Assembly (NCBI GenBank): GCA_015057025.1
Contig: SVFD01000004.1
Location: forward strand, 62,001 to 126,000
DNA length: 64,000 bases
Reading direction: 5' to 3'
Source of the DNA: Lachnospiraceae bacterium
GTDB lineage: Bacteria; Bacillota; Clostridia; Lachnospirales; Lachnospiraceae
The position numbers and the translations under genes are program-made. Shown piece by piece: positions 9,338-17,784 of this stretch (position 1 is the first letter of the stretch; each line of letters opens with the position of its first letter). The notes under the pieces are model-generated. The model did no database searches. It was given only the letters and a program-made list of their open reading frames with translations, and was not told the DNA's origin.

Positions 9338-9844
9338 TTACTTGCTGTAATTACGGAATCCTACTTCCTGTAACTTTGCATCTTTCTTCTGTACGCCTTC
9401 TTTCAAAGACTGTGCGTAAGCTTTTACTTTATCTAATAATTCGGGGTTTGAAGTTGCGAGAATCTTTGCCGCAAGAATACCTGCGTTAGCACCACCGTTA
9501 ATTGCAACGGTTGCCACAGGAATTCCGGAAGGCATCTGTACGATTGAGTACAATGAATCTCTTCCTCCCAAAGATGTTGTATGCATGGGAATACCGATTA
9601 CAGGCATAGGGAAAATTGCTGCACACATACCGGGCAAATGTGCTGCCATACCTGCTCCTGCGATAATTACCTTAAAACCTTTTTCCTCTGCGGTCTTTGC
9701 ATATTCAAAAAATACGTCCGGTTCTCTGTGCGCGGAAATAATGGTCATTTCATAAGAAATACCAAACTCCTCCAACATTTCTGCGGCTTTCGCCATTACG
9801 GGCATATCTGAATCGCTACCCATTACAATACCAACCTGTGCCAC
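9338..9844 (-). CDS. purE: N5-carboxyaminoimidazole ribonucleotide mutase
   Basis: Class I PurE, which rearranges N5-CAIR to CAIR in purine synthesis. 168 residues when begun at the GTG that follows GGAGG by 8 bases; an ATG eight codons upstream has no ribosome binding site. Motifs GSDSDMPVM, SAHREPD (active-site His) and AGMAAHLPG are all present. The family usually needs a PurK partner, which is not in this window. First gene of the purE-purM-purN-purD unit, with a promoter at 9911-9939. Confidence 0.96.
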   Translation of the reverse strand: MAQVGIVMGSDSDMPVMAKAAEMLEEFGISYEMTIISAHREPDVFFEYAKTAEEKGFKVIIAGAGMAAHLPGMCAAIFPMPVIGIPMHTTSLGGRDSLYSIVQMPSGIPVATVAINGGANAGILAAKILATSNPELLDKVKAYAQSLKEGVQKKDAKLQEVGFRNYSK

Positions 9845-9910
9845 TGTCCTAACCTCCGTTATTGTCATTTTTATTTCTATATCCGTATTTGCACATACGC
9901 ATACAAGTTT

Positions 9911-9939
9911 ATTCTACTAAAAAGATGCTGTTCGCGCAA
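9911..9939 (-). promoter_or_regulatory. Promoter of the purE operon
   Basis: On the minus strand TTGCGC (9934-9939), 17-base spacer, TAGAAT (9911-9916). The transcript would have a leader of roughly 60 bases. No purine riboswitch or PurR box was recognised. Confidence 0.6.
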
Positions 9940-10021
9940 GCATTTTACCAAGGAAATATTACGAAATTCAACAAATAACACATCTATCTTTTATATAAAA
10001 TAAACAATCCCCACAATATAC

Positions 10022-10061
10022 AAAAAGGATAGAGTACATAGACTATCTGCACTCTATCCTT
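10022..10061 (-). terminator. Terminator of the DUF3298-like lipoprotein gene
   Basis: An 11-base-pair perfect stem (AAGGATAGAGT with ACTCTATCCTT, 15-base loop) followed on the minus strand by TTTTTG, 11 bases after the stop codon at 10072. Confidence 0.85.
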
Positions 10062-10071
10062 AAATTATCTT

Positions 10072-11697
10072 TTAGCCAGCAAACCCAAGCATTTCAAAGC
10101 AGTTCTGTGCATCCATACCGTTTACGGTAGGCGGCCATTGATTCGTTGTATATAATCTGCAACGTGAACCGTCATTTGTTAACATATCAACATAAGTCAT
10201 ACCGTCAGTTCTTTCAAAGTCATAAATAGTTCCTGCCGGGAAAGCTTTACTTTCACCCAAAAGATTTCCGTTTTCATCAACCAGTTCTGCGGTAATTTCA
10301 ACCGTAGAAGTGATAGTACCTTCACCCATTATCTCATAAGCACCGGCTTTTTCTACAGGCATACCATCATCACCAACGTAACATTTTGCTATGCACCAAA
10401 ACGTACTCAACATATCAAAACGCTTTGTTAAACCAAAATCTGCGCTGTTGTTTAAATCCACAATGCCACCATCTACATCACCAACGTATTCCACTGAAGC
10501 TTCCGTGATTTTAAATACGGATACTGTCCTGAAATCACTATTCCCCAAACGCTCTACATAAATATAGGTATTACCGTTTGCTTTTACCAGATAAGAAGTT
10601 AACTCATAATAATATGCCTCGTGTCTGTAAGTATTACCATTTACGGTTACGTTAAGAGATGAATACATTTCAAATTCTGCTGCATAATCGCCATCTACGT
10701 TAATCACATCCATAACACCGTCACTGTTAATATCCGTAAAACCTTCTTCGCCGTACCAGAAAGGCGCAATACGAACTGCATAATCCTGTGTAACGCTTGT
10801 GAAATATTCCTTGTTAAAAAGCTCGGGATATTCATTATATGTCAAAACAACCACCTGATTACCATCTGCATAAGAACCGATTTCATAGGCACCAAAATAG
10901 AACGTTACACCCTCATAACCCAATGTCCATGTAAATTCAGGAGTAATATCATCAACTTCCTCAGGTGTTAAGTAACTTGCAAGATAATCCTCCAAACTCA
11001 TACTCCACATATCCTGGACTGTGGTTGCCAAATGAGGATACTGCTCTAACATTTCGGTAGCCAATACATTAGGAAGTGCATTGGTATCAGCAATGACATC
11101 CTCAATTGCAAGCTTTCTGCCGGTCTGAGTATCAAAATTCACAGCACTGAAGCCACTCATACCATGGGCTCCGCCACTATACCAATAGTTCGTGGTTACT
11201 GCCGACAATGCCTTATCATCCGCTCTGGTAATGTACATCTCGTCTTCACTGACATAAGGTCCATAAAATTCATATCCCTCTGCAACAGCAGCGTCATAAT
11301 CTTCTCTGGCCCAGCTCTTCAAATCGTTCATGGAAGTAATCCAATTTTGCTCTGTTTCAGTATTGTACTGCGCAACCGCCTCTTCCAATGCCGGATACTC
11401 AGGCGCATCCAATTCAAACAAACAACAATTACCATACATTAACGATATCTGGTCAATTTCACTGTCATGCAATTTACCAACCGATACATTCAAATACTGT
11501 GACTCCTGCTGAACATCTACTGTATCATTATCCTGACTGCTATCCTGGGAATTTTCAACAGAATCGTTCTGCGATTCGCTCACCTGTTCGTTCTGGCTAC
11601 CCTGCTCCGTATTCTCACCGAATGTAATCTGTGTATTGCATCCGCACAGACAAAGGGCAGATATTAAAATTGCACTCAATAAAAATTTCTTTTTCAT
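10072..11697 (-). CDS. Lipoprotein with DUF4163/DUF3298-like region
   Basis: A 541-residue secreted lipoprotein. The signal peptide MKKKFLLSAILISALCLCGC ends in a lipobox cysteine, followed by a Ser/Gln/Asn-rich linker to about residue 70. The middle (about 75-280) carries the pattern of RsiV/PdaC-type DUF4163-DUF3298 proteins (TNYWYSGGAHGMSGFSAVNF, then LAIEDVI). The C-terminal part resembles a beta-rich repeat-in-sequence region with GFTDINSDGVMDV, a calcium-loop-like DxNxDG. Function unknown; in this superfamily some members sense or bind cell-wall ligands. The ATG at 11697 follows AGGAGG; a TTG three codons earlier is less likely. Single-gene unit. Confidence 0.8.
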   Translation of the reverse strand: MKKKFLLSAILISALCLCGCNTQITFGENTEQGSQNEQVSESQNDSVENSQDSSQDNDTVDVQQESQYLNVSVGKLHDSEIDQISLMYGNCCLFELDAPEYPALEEAVAQYNTETEQNWITSMNDLKSWAREDYDAAVAEGYEFYGPYVSEDEMYITRADDKALSAVTTNYWYSGGAHGMSGFSAVNFDTQTGRKLAIEDVIADTNALPNVLATEMLEQYPHLATTVQDMWSMSLEDYLASYLTPEEVDDITPEFTWTLGYEGVTFYFGAYEIGSYADGNQVVVLTYNEYPELFNKEYFTSVTQDYAVRIAPFWYGEEGFTDINSDGVMDVINVDGDYAAEFEMYSSLNVTVNGNTYRHEAYYYELTSYLVKANGNTYIYVERLGNSDFRTVSVFKITEASVEYVGDVDGGIVDLNNSADFGLTKRFDMLSTFWCIAKCYVGDDGMPVEKAGAYEIMGEGTITSTVEITAELVDENGNLLGESKAFPAGTIYDFERTDGMTYVDMLTNDGSRCRLYTTNQWPPTVNGMDAQNCFEMLGFAG

Positions 11698-11828
11698 AGG
11701 TCTCAACCTCCTTTTACAATGCCATCATAACATAGTATCAAAAGAATACCAAGTGTTTTTTTCAATTTCGTCAATACATATTAGTTTTTAACTACTAAGG
11801 CGTTGTTTTTTATGCAAAATGCCCAAAA

Positions 11829-13880
11829 TCAATCTTGAAAAGGTAGATTTAATGCCTCACAACCATCTAAAACAAAGCGCCCTTCTTTGATAACAGCAAT
11901 ACCTGTACCATCCGGACGAACCGCTTCCAAAAGCCCGATTTCATCATAAGGAATGGTAATATCCGTATGACAATTAAAATATGCCTTCTTCGGCTCTGTT
12001 TTACGAAGTTTGGAATAAGCATTCTCTTTGGCAATAATCTCTTTACCATCCGGATTATATACCCTTACCTCTTCCTCATGAGAATAACAGGTATCTCCCA
12101 CTGCAAAATGAGGTCCCATTTTTTCTGCAATCAGAATAGGAAGTTTTGCCGCTATATCGTATTTTTGCGCCATAACATAGGCTGTGGTATTGGTTCCGAT
12201 GGCAAATTCCCCAATAGGAAGTGTAGGGTGGTGGAATAAAAGGTTCTCTTCGATAAATTTTTTATTCTTCTCTTCCGTATCAAAATTTTCACAACCATAC
12301 TCTTTTATAATACCATTCTCAAATGTAAGTTCTAAATTACGATACTCATAATCATTTAAAAATACTTTTGAAACATGAAGAACACCTGATGTTCCTTTTA
12401 AAACAGGGGATGTAAACACCTCACCCACGGGAATATTTACATCTGCCACGCAATTTTCAAATTTAGTCTGCTTTGCAGCATCATCAAGCTTTACCAATTG
12501 GATATTCAAATTGGTTCTGTTGTTTCCACAGCCCCTAATATGCACATATTCTGCCATATCCAAGGTATCAATAAGTGTTTGCTGAATATTTTGATATAAA
12601 GTGTAATCTAACGTATTTAACGCGATAACCTCTTCGAAAATCGCTTCAAAATTCTCTCCTATTTCTGCTACCGGAAAAGCAATAATCGTAAAACTTCTCT
12701 CTTCTCTTTTGATATAGGTATTGGTAATCATTCCGGCTTGGGCATTATAATCCACTACCAGCTTCTGTTGCTCATCACTGTAACGAGGATTTTCCTCCTT
12801 CGGTATCGGTTCAAAAATCTCTTCTCCGAACACTTCCATGCAGGCAGGACCTGCATGTTTAGCAGCCTTTTCTTTAAACTCCTCAAAGGCTGCATTTAAA
12901 CATTCCAGACGTCTTGTTACCATATGACCGTCAAAGAAAAGCGCCATATCCTCTCTGTGATCATAATCATACTGAGGATTTGCCACTGCACCGTAATAAC
13001 CGATTTTGCCGGCTGCTTTTCTGGTAAAAATATCTGCACCTGCACGATAAATAACCGGTTTTAAACCCATGACTTCAAAATGCATGATTGCCTTACGAAT
13101 CACACGCTCGAAGCCCAAACGGTATCTGATATTTACCGTATCCTTCTTTGACAAATCTTTTCCCGCTGCAACAAAACCCTTACGATACCCCTCCGTAAAA
13201 GTAAACGCCATTTTATCAATGGTTTCCTCCGATAAAGAATGAATAAATTTAGCTGTTTTTAGTTCATTCTCTGTTACTCTTTCCCCGTAAGCATATAAAT
13301 AGCGTAAATCTTTATATTCATTATTCATGATAATATTTACGGCAAAAGTCAGTTCACTGTCTACCTGCTCGCGAACTCTACGTTCAGTTTCCACATCAGA
13401 GTAATCGCTAATATACCAATACATAATTTCTCTGATTTCCTCTGCTGAAGGCTTAACCTTATCCTCACTTATCTTGCAGTCAAATAACATATACAATTCC
13501 AGAAATAACTCCAGACGAAGCGTAATTTCTGTAATATTTCTCTCATATACAAAAGGGATAATGCTTCGCATCTCCGCATAAAAAGCACTGCACAAACTGC
13601 CATTTTCTTTTCCGAGCATTTTCACTGCATATGCCGGATTTGCATAGCTGTTTTCATAATTTTCACCTAAAACATCTTCGTATAAAGCATCATTTTTTGC
13701 TTGCAGTTCTTCTATAGTTGCATCTTCCATACCATTCTTTTCCAGCCATTGAAGCTGTTCTGCACACATGCAAATAAATTCAGCTATACGACAAAAAAAG
13801 GGCTGATACTCCATCAGACCCTTGTCTTCCTTCTGAATCTGCGTAATTCTTAACATTGCCAATTCAAAACGTTCTCTCAT
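11829..13880 (-). CDS. M29-like metalloaminopeptidase with long N-terminal extension
   Basis: A 683-residue cytoplasmic protein. The last 330 residues resemble peptidase family M29 (AmpS/PepS leucyl aminopeptidases): candidate metal ligands are Glu in NIPVGEVFTSP, Glu in PIGEFAIGTN, His in GPHFAVGDTCY, and His and Asp in CHTDI. The first 330 residues are helical and acidic and are not part of standard M29 enzymes (about 410 residues). It would release N-terminal amino acids from peptides, if active. Start at 13880 has AAGGG before it. It follows the pyrE group by 27 bases after the small membrane protein gene. Confidence 0.78.
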   Translation of the reverse strand: MRERFELAMLRITQIQKEDKGLMEYQPFFCRIAEFICMCAEQLQWLEKNGMEDATIEELQAKNDALYEDVLGENYENSYANPAYAVKMLGKENGSLCSAFYAEMRSIIPFVYERNITEITLRLELFLELYMLFDCKISEDKVKPSAEEIREIMYWYISDYSDVETERRVREQVDSELTFAVNIIMNNEYKDLRYLYAYGERVTENELKTAKFIHSLSEETIDKMAFTFTEGYRKGFVAAGKDLSKKDTVNIRYRLGFERVIRKAIMHFEVMGLKPVIYRAGADIFTRKAAGKIGYYGAVANPQYDYDHREDMALFFDGHMVTRRLECLNAAFEEFKEKAAKHAGPACMEVFGEEIFEPIPKEENPRYSDEQQKLVVDYNAQAGMITNTYIKREERSFTIIAFPVAEIGENFEAIFEEVIALNTLDYTLYQNIQQTLIDTLDMAEYVHIRGCGNNRTNLNIQLVKLDDAAKQTKFENCVADVNIPVGEVFTSPVLKGTSGVLHVSKVFLNDYEYRNLELTFENGIIKEYGCENFDTEEKNKKFIEENLLFHHPTLPIGEFAIGTNTTAYVMAQKYDIAAKLPILIAEKMGPHFAVGDTCYSHEEEVRVYNPDGKEIIAKENAYSKLRKTEPKKAYFNCHTDITIPYDEIGLLEAVRPDGTGIAVIKEGRFVLDGCEALNLPFQD

Positions 13881-13907
13881 AGACTATAACCCTTCTTTGC
13901 TTTACTT

Positions 13908-14225
13908 TTACATAATCCCGAGTACGAGTATATATATTAAAAATGCCAACATCAATCCATTCAATATGATCCCGGTATTGGCAAAGATATAATACATATC
14001 TTTTTCCAATCTGGTTTTAATGCCAAGTCCCATACCTATACCCGAAAATATCAAAGCAAGTATGGAAGTCATTCCATAGCTCACCCTGGCCTCTCCCTGA
14101 TTTCGGAATGTCATAATTACTGCCAACAACATAAAAAATAATGACACAATACCTAATATCGTTGACATTACACTCCATGGAGAAATTTGTTTTATTGTAA
14201 ATTTATATGGTTTTCTTCTTCTCAT
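13908..14225 (-). CDS. Small membrane protein, unknown function (DUF6142-like)
   Basis: A 105-residue protein with a basic N-terminus (MRRRKPYKFTIKQISPWS) and three hydrophobic segments (about 18-38, 50-70 and 80-103). Composition and layout resemble the DUF6142 membrane proteins of Lachnospiraceae, from memory only. Its ATG overlaps the pyrE stop codon (ATGA), so it is translationally coupled to pyrE. No enzymatic motif seen. Confidence 0.7.
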   Translation of the reverse strand: MRRRKPYKFTIKQISPWSVMSTILGIVSLFFMLLAVIMTFRNQGEARVSYGMTSILALIFSGIGMGLGIKTRLEKDMYYIFANTGIILNGLMLAFLIYILVLGIM

Positions 14226-14902
14226 TTTGCTCCATACTGCTCATAATATGCATCAATTGCTGCTTTTAAGGTGTCGTCAATATAAATTTCTCCCTTATAA
14301 GGCTTATTATACAGATGTTCCACCACATCACTCATATCAACAATCGCTGCAGTATTAAACCCATAAGTTTCCTTGATTTCGTCCAATGCACACTTGTCGG
14401 AGTTCAAACCTTTTTCCATACGATTTAAAGAAACCATCAAACCAACGATTTCCACATCTGCCGCTCCTTTTACTTTGGGTACGGTCTCTTCCATAGACTT
14501 GCCGGAAGTTGTAACATCTTCAATCATGATAACTCTGTCGCCATCCTGTAATTTACTGCCAAGGAAGCTTCCCTTATCCGCACCGTGATCCTTCTCTTCC
14601 TTACGGTCTGAACAGTAACGAACTTCTTTACCATATAACTTGCTGTAAGCAATTGCTGTTACGACACTGATAGGAATTCCCTTGTAAGCCGGTCCAAATA
14701 ATACATCAAAATCATCTCCATAGGTATCGTGAATTGCCTTAGCATAATATTCTCCAAGCCCCATCAACTGGCTTCCTGTTACATATCCACCGGCATTCAT
14801 AAAAAACGGTGACTTACGACCACTCTTCAATGTGAAATCGCCGAATTTTAATACTTTACAATCTACCATAAATTCTATGAACTCTTTTTTGTACTGTTCC
14901 AT
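14222..14902 (-). CDS. pyrE: Orotate phosphoribosyltransferase
   Basis: Joins orotate to PRPP to give orotidine monophosphate. 226 residues, usual length. The PRPP loop VIMIEDVTTSGKS is clear, and the N-terminal FTLKSGRKSPFFMNAG and YRKEEKDHG-like RKEEKDHGADKG segment fit the long clostridial PyrE form. AGGAGG lies 12 bases before the ATG. It lies in a run with pyrF, but a large membrane protein gene separates the two. Confidence 0.97.
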   Translation of the reverse strand: MEQYKKEFIEFMVDCKVLKFGDFTLKSGRKSPFFMNAGGYVTGSQLMGLGEYYAKAIHDTYGDDFDVLFGPAYKGIPISVVTAIAYSKLYGKEVRYCSDRKEEKDHGADKGSFLGSKLQDGDRVIMIEDVTTSGKSMEETVPKVKGAADVEIVGLMVSLNRMEKGLNSDKCALDEIKETYGFNTAAIVDMSDVVEHLYNKPYKGEIYIDDTLKAAIDAYYEQYGAK

Positions 14903-14982
14903 TTTCTCTTAAATCCTCCTATTTTCAAGACATTCTGCTTTTTGATTTTGTTATAAACCTACAATACGGCTTTTCTATTTCA

Positions 14983-16569
14983 TCAAAAACGTTCAAACAT
15001 TATTGCTTTTCTCACATTTTCTGCAGCCTCCGGTAAATACTCCGCAAAATTTGCATCACATGGTTGCATAAAGAGGAGAAACGTAATTAATATCGAAATT
15101 ACAGAAAAAATACACACTAAAGATATTGTTGTTTCTTTATTACCTACAGTCTTAATTCTGTAACCGATTGCTAAGAATGCCAAAATACCCACAATATAAT
15201 ATGCATCTAATCTATATCTTTCACATAATCCCGGTGCCCAAAACGAATCAACCAAAGTTATAATTACCGGTACCAATGCAGTAAACCATACCATCATCTT
15301 AATACCGTCATTTTTAACCGCTTCCCTAACTTTATCCTGAACAAGATACAAAACCATCAACCACATCAGCGGATATGTGACTAAAAATCCACCATAATTA
15401 AAATAGGGAAAAGTATTGCTGATTGGTGCTGTATACAAAAAATTATAGTTTAACCCTGACAGTAATGAAGCTACATCCAAATTATCCCAAAAGCTTGTAT
15501 ATACAGTTTGATCTGCCGATGTAAGCTGATAAGCCTGCCCAAACTCAAAAGGATTTTCAAATCTTAAATAATTATACAACATAAGCAATGCACCTACTAT
15601 AACGTAGGGGATTGCTATAATTATAAACTTACTTACGAGATGCTTTCCTTTATTATTCTTTGCATAATAAATAGCAAGCGGAATAGCAAGAAGATTCCCC
15701 AAAGCGGCCGGCGGACGACATCCAAAAGCAAGTGCTCCTGCTAAAGCACCAAGTGTTGCAAGACTCACTTGCCATATAGTTTTTTTAGCATACATAACTG
15801 CACAAAAATAAAAGAGAATACTCCAAAGCATGAAGCAAACCCCACCGGAAATTGCCGTACAATAAAGTGCCGGAGCCTGAACGCAATATCCTAGAGTTAT
15901 CAAACAAATTGCAGAAGTAACCAAAATATAAACACAAAGCGGAAGCTTTGAAAAATATTTTTTTGCTATCAGATAGAACAATATGAAAAAAGCAATTATA
16001 GCCATCATAACAAAAAACTGGGTTGCATGAAATGTTACAAGCGTTTTTCCCGTTATCAATTTAAAAGGAATAAAAAGTAAAAAAACAGGCACAACACCAA
16101 AATACATATAATAATGGCCATTATAAAATGCATGATCCCAATGATATATTACTTCATTATCGATTCTCTCCTGCCAGCTATATGGATTATCCATAGTAAG
16201 TAATTTGGGGTCTATATCATCATAATCAATATAAATATGCCCATTCAGCATGGAATCTGCAAGTAGCTCATACTGGTTTCTGTGCATCGGAATGCGACCA
16301 TTCCAGAAAGGAGCAAGTTCCATGGGGAGAATACACAGCAGAATAAGCAAAATACAAACAACAACTATAACCGCTTTCTCTTTTGCTCCGGCTGTTTCAA
16401 TAGTAGTAGTTCTTAAGATTGATTTTTTATTGCAAATAATGAGTAAATATATAAAAATTCCCCAAAATGAAACACTCGTCAGATAATCAATTTTAAAAAC
16501 AAAAGATATTACCGCAAATAGTGCAAAGACAACAGTTACTATAGACAGAGTTTTATAACTTTTTAACAT
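14983..16569 (-). CDS. Polytopic membrane protein, candidate GT-C glycosyltransferase
   Basis: A 528-residue integral membrane protein with about 11 to 13 hydrophobic helices and one large external loop after the second or third helix (about residues 95-150: NQYELLADSMLNGHIYIDYD, NPYSWQERI, WDHAFYNGHYYMYFG). This layout, with acidic residues in the first loop, recalls lipid-linked-sugar glycosyltransferases of the GT-C fold (PMT/ArnT type), but no specific family motif is certain. GAGGTG precedes the ATG. It sits between pyrF and pyrE in the same direction with gaps of 27 and 80 bases, which suggests co-transcription without an evident functional link. Confidence 0.7.
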   Translation of the reverse strand: MLKSYKTLSIVTVVFALFAVISFVFKIDYLTSVSFWGIFIYLLIICNKKSILRTTTIETAGAKEKAVIVVVCILLILLCILPMELAPFWNGRIPMHRNQYELLADSMLNGHIYIDYDDIDPKLLTMDNPYSWQERIDNEVIYHWDHAFYNGHYYMYFGVVPVFLLFIPFKLITGKTLVTFHATQFFVMMAIIAFFILFYLIAKKYFSKLPLCVYILVTSAICLITLGYCVQAPALYCTAISGGVCFMLWSILFYFCAVMYAKKTIWQVSLATLGALAGALAFGCRPPAALGNLLAIPLAIYYAKNNKGKHLVSKFIIIAIPYVIVGALLMLYNYLRFENPFEFGQAYQLTSADQTVYTSFWDNLDVASLLSGLNYNFLYTAPISNTFPYFNYGGFLVTYPLMWLMVLYLVQDKVREAVKNDGIKMMVWFTALVPVIITLVDSFWAPGLCERYRLDAYYIVGILAFLAIGYRIKTVGNKETTISLVCIFSVISILITFLLFMQPCDANFAEYLPEAAENVRKAIMFERF

Positions 16570-16596
16570 TTTACACCTCTTACAATATAGACAAAG

Positions 16597-17526
16597 TTAT
16601 TTTGTACCTAATGCTCCTGCAATATCTTCTCTCATATCAATAACAGCCTGACGTGCAGCATCAGCATAACCTGCTTCACCAAAAGATGCATACTTCTCGC
16701 TCTGGTAAGCCGCAATAATACCTCTTGATGAGTTAACAATTGCGCCAAGACCATCTTTATTGAAGAAGTGTACTAAATCAGCACCCTTACCACCCTGCGC
16801 ACCGTAACCGGGTACTAAAATATAAGACTTGGGCATAATATCTCTAAGAATCTTACCCATTTCAGGATAGGTGGCACCTACAACGGCACCCACATAACTG
16901 TAGCCGTTGTTTCCCATACAGTCAGCACCCCATTCATCAACCTTCTGACCAACCCATTCATACAAAGGCTTACCGTCAATCAAACGATCCTGGAATTCAC
17001 CGCTACTGGGGTTCGATGTCTTAACTAAGATAAAAATACCTTTCTTTTCTTCCTTACATACATCAATGAAAGGCTTTACACCATCTGAACCAAGATAAGG
17101 ATTTACGGTTGCAAAATCTTCGTCAAAAGGAGCATACGTGTTATTACCAATAGTAATTTTACCTAAATGTCCGGTTGCATAAGCACTGGAAGTAGAACCA
17201 ATATCACCTCTCTTAATATCACCGATAATCACAAGGTCTTTCTCTTTACAGTAATCTAAAGTCTTCTTATAAGCAATCAAACCTTCCACACCAAACTGCT
17301 CATACATGGCAATCTGAGGCTTTACTGCAGGAATCAAATCATAAATAGCATCAATAAGTCCTTTATTGTACTGCCAAATTGCCTCTGCCGCACCCTGTAA
17401 AGTCTCCCCATATTCGGCAAAAGCGTTCTTCTTAATACTTTCGGGAATAAACTTCATCATAGGGTCAAGACCAACTACGATGGGGGCATTGGTTTTCTGA
17501 ATTTTGTCGGTTAATTTTTGAATCAT
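16597..17526 (-). CDS. pyrF: Orotidine 5'-phosphate decarboxylase (long form)
   Basis: Decarboxylates OMP to UMP, the last step of UMP synthesis. 309 residues, the long (type 2) form rather than the 230-residue form. The substrate motif IVVGLDP is at the N-terminus, and the catalytic charged array is IIGDIKRGDIGST. The phosphate-binding end reads LVPGYGAQGG and IVNSSRGI. AAGGA precedes the ATG. First gene of the pyrF-membrane protein-pyrE-small protein run. Confidence 0.96.
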   Translation of the reverse strand: MIQKLTDKIQKTNAPIVVGLDPMMKFIPESIKKNAFAEYGETLQGAAEAIWQYNKGLIDAIYDLIPAVKPQIAMYEQFGVEGLIAYKKTLDYCKEKDLVIIGDIKRGDIGSTSSAYATGHLGKITIGNNTYAPFDEDFATVNPYLGSDGVKPFIDVCKEEKKGIFILVKTSNPSSGEFQDRLIDGKPLYEWVGQKVDEWGADCMGNNGYSYVGAVVGATYPEMGKILRDIMPKSYILVPGYGAQGGKGADLVHFFNKDGLGAIVNSSRGIIAAYQSEKYASFGEAGYADAARQAVIDMREDIAGALGTK

Positions 17527-17553
17527 AATCGATTTCCTTTCTTATCTTAAATA

Positions 17554-17655
17554 AAGAATGTGTTTTGCACATTCTTACGTGCGCGAGCGATATTGCGTAG
17601 CAATAAATTTCCATTTCACGAGCTGCGCATTATATTTTGCTTTATAGGTATTTCC
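17554..17655. repeat. Hairpin-rich intergenic segment before pyrF
   Basis: Between nrdD and pyrF: a 9-base-pair hairpin AAGAATGTG / CACATTCTT (17554-17576), then a segment rich in GCG and CGC with a second small hairpin TATTGC/GCAATA near 17591-17605. It is G/C-richer than other spacers and looks like an interspersed palindromic element or a pyr leader; no PyrR-binding motif was recognised. Confidence 0.4.
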
Positions 17656-17663
17656 TATGAAGT

Positions 17664-17697
17664 AAAAAGCGTCGAACCGCAAAGTCTGACGCTTTTT
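17664..17697 (-). terminator. Terminator of nrdD
   Basis: A 10-base-pair stem AAAAAGCGTC / GACGCTTTTT with a 14-base loop, about 90 bases after the nrdD stop. The T-rich arm makes it a possible terminator on either strand; only the minus strand has a gene to end. A weaker hairpin (17712-17737) lies between it and nrdD. Confidence 0.75.
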
Positions 17698-17784
17698 CTT
17701 GTTTCTTATGCAAGCGAACTCATAAATCAGTTTGCTTTTTCATCCTATCACGTTTCGATTACGCTTTCAAGCAATAATCTGTTT

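Noticed and set aside
9338-9868. purE start at the upstream ATG
   Set aside because: The GGAGG lies inside that longer reading and 8 bases before the GTG at 9844, which is the better start.
17554-17576. PyrR-type attenuator before pyrF
   Set aside because: The hairpin lacks the conserved PyrR anti-antiterminator motif and a T run.
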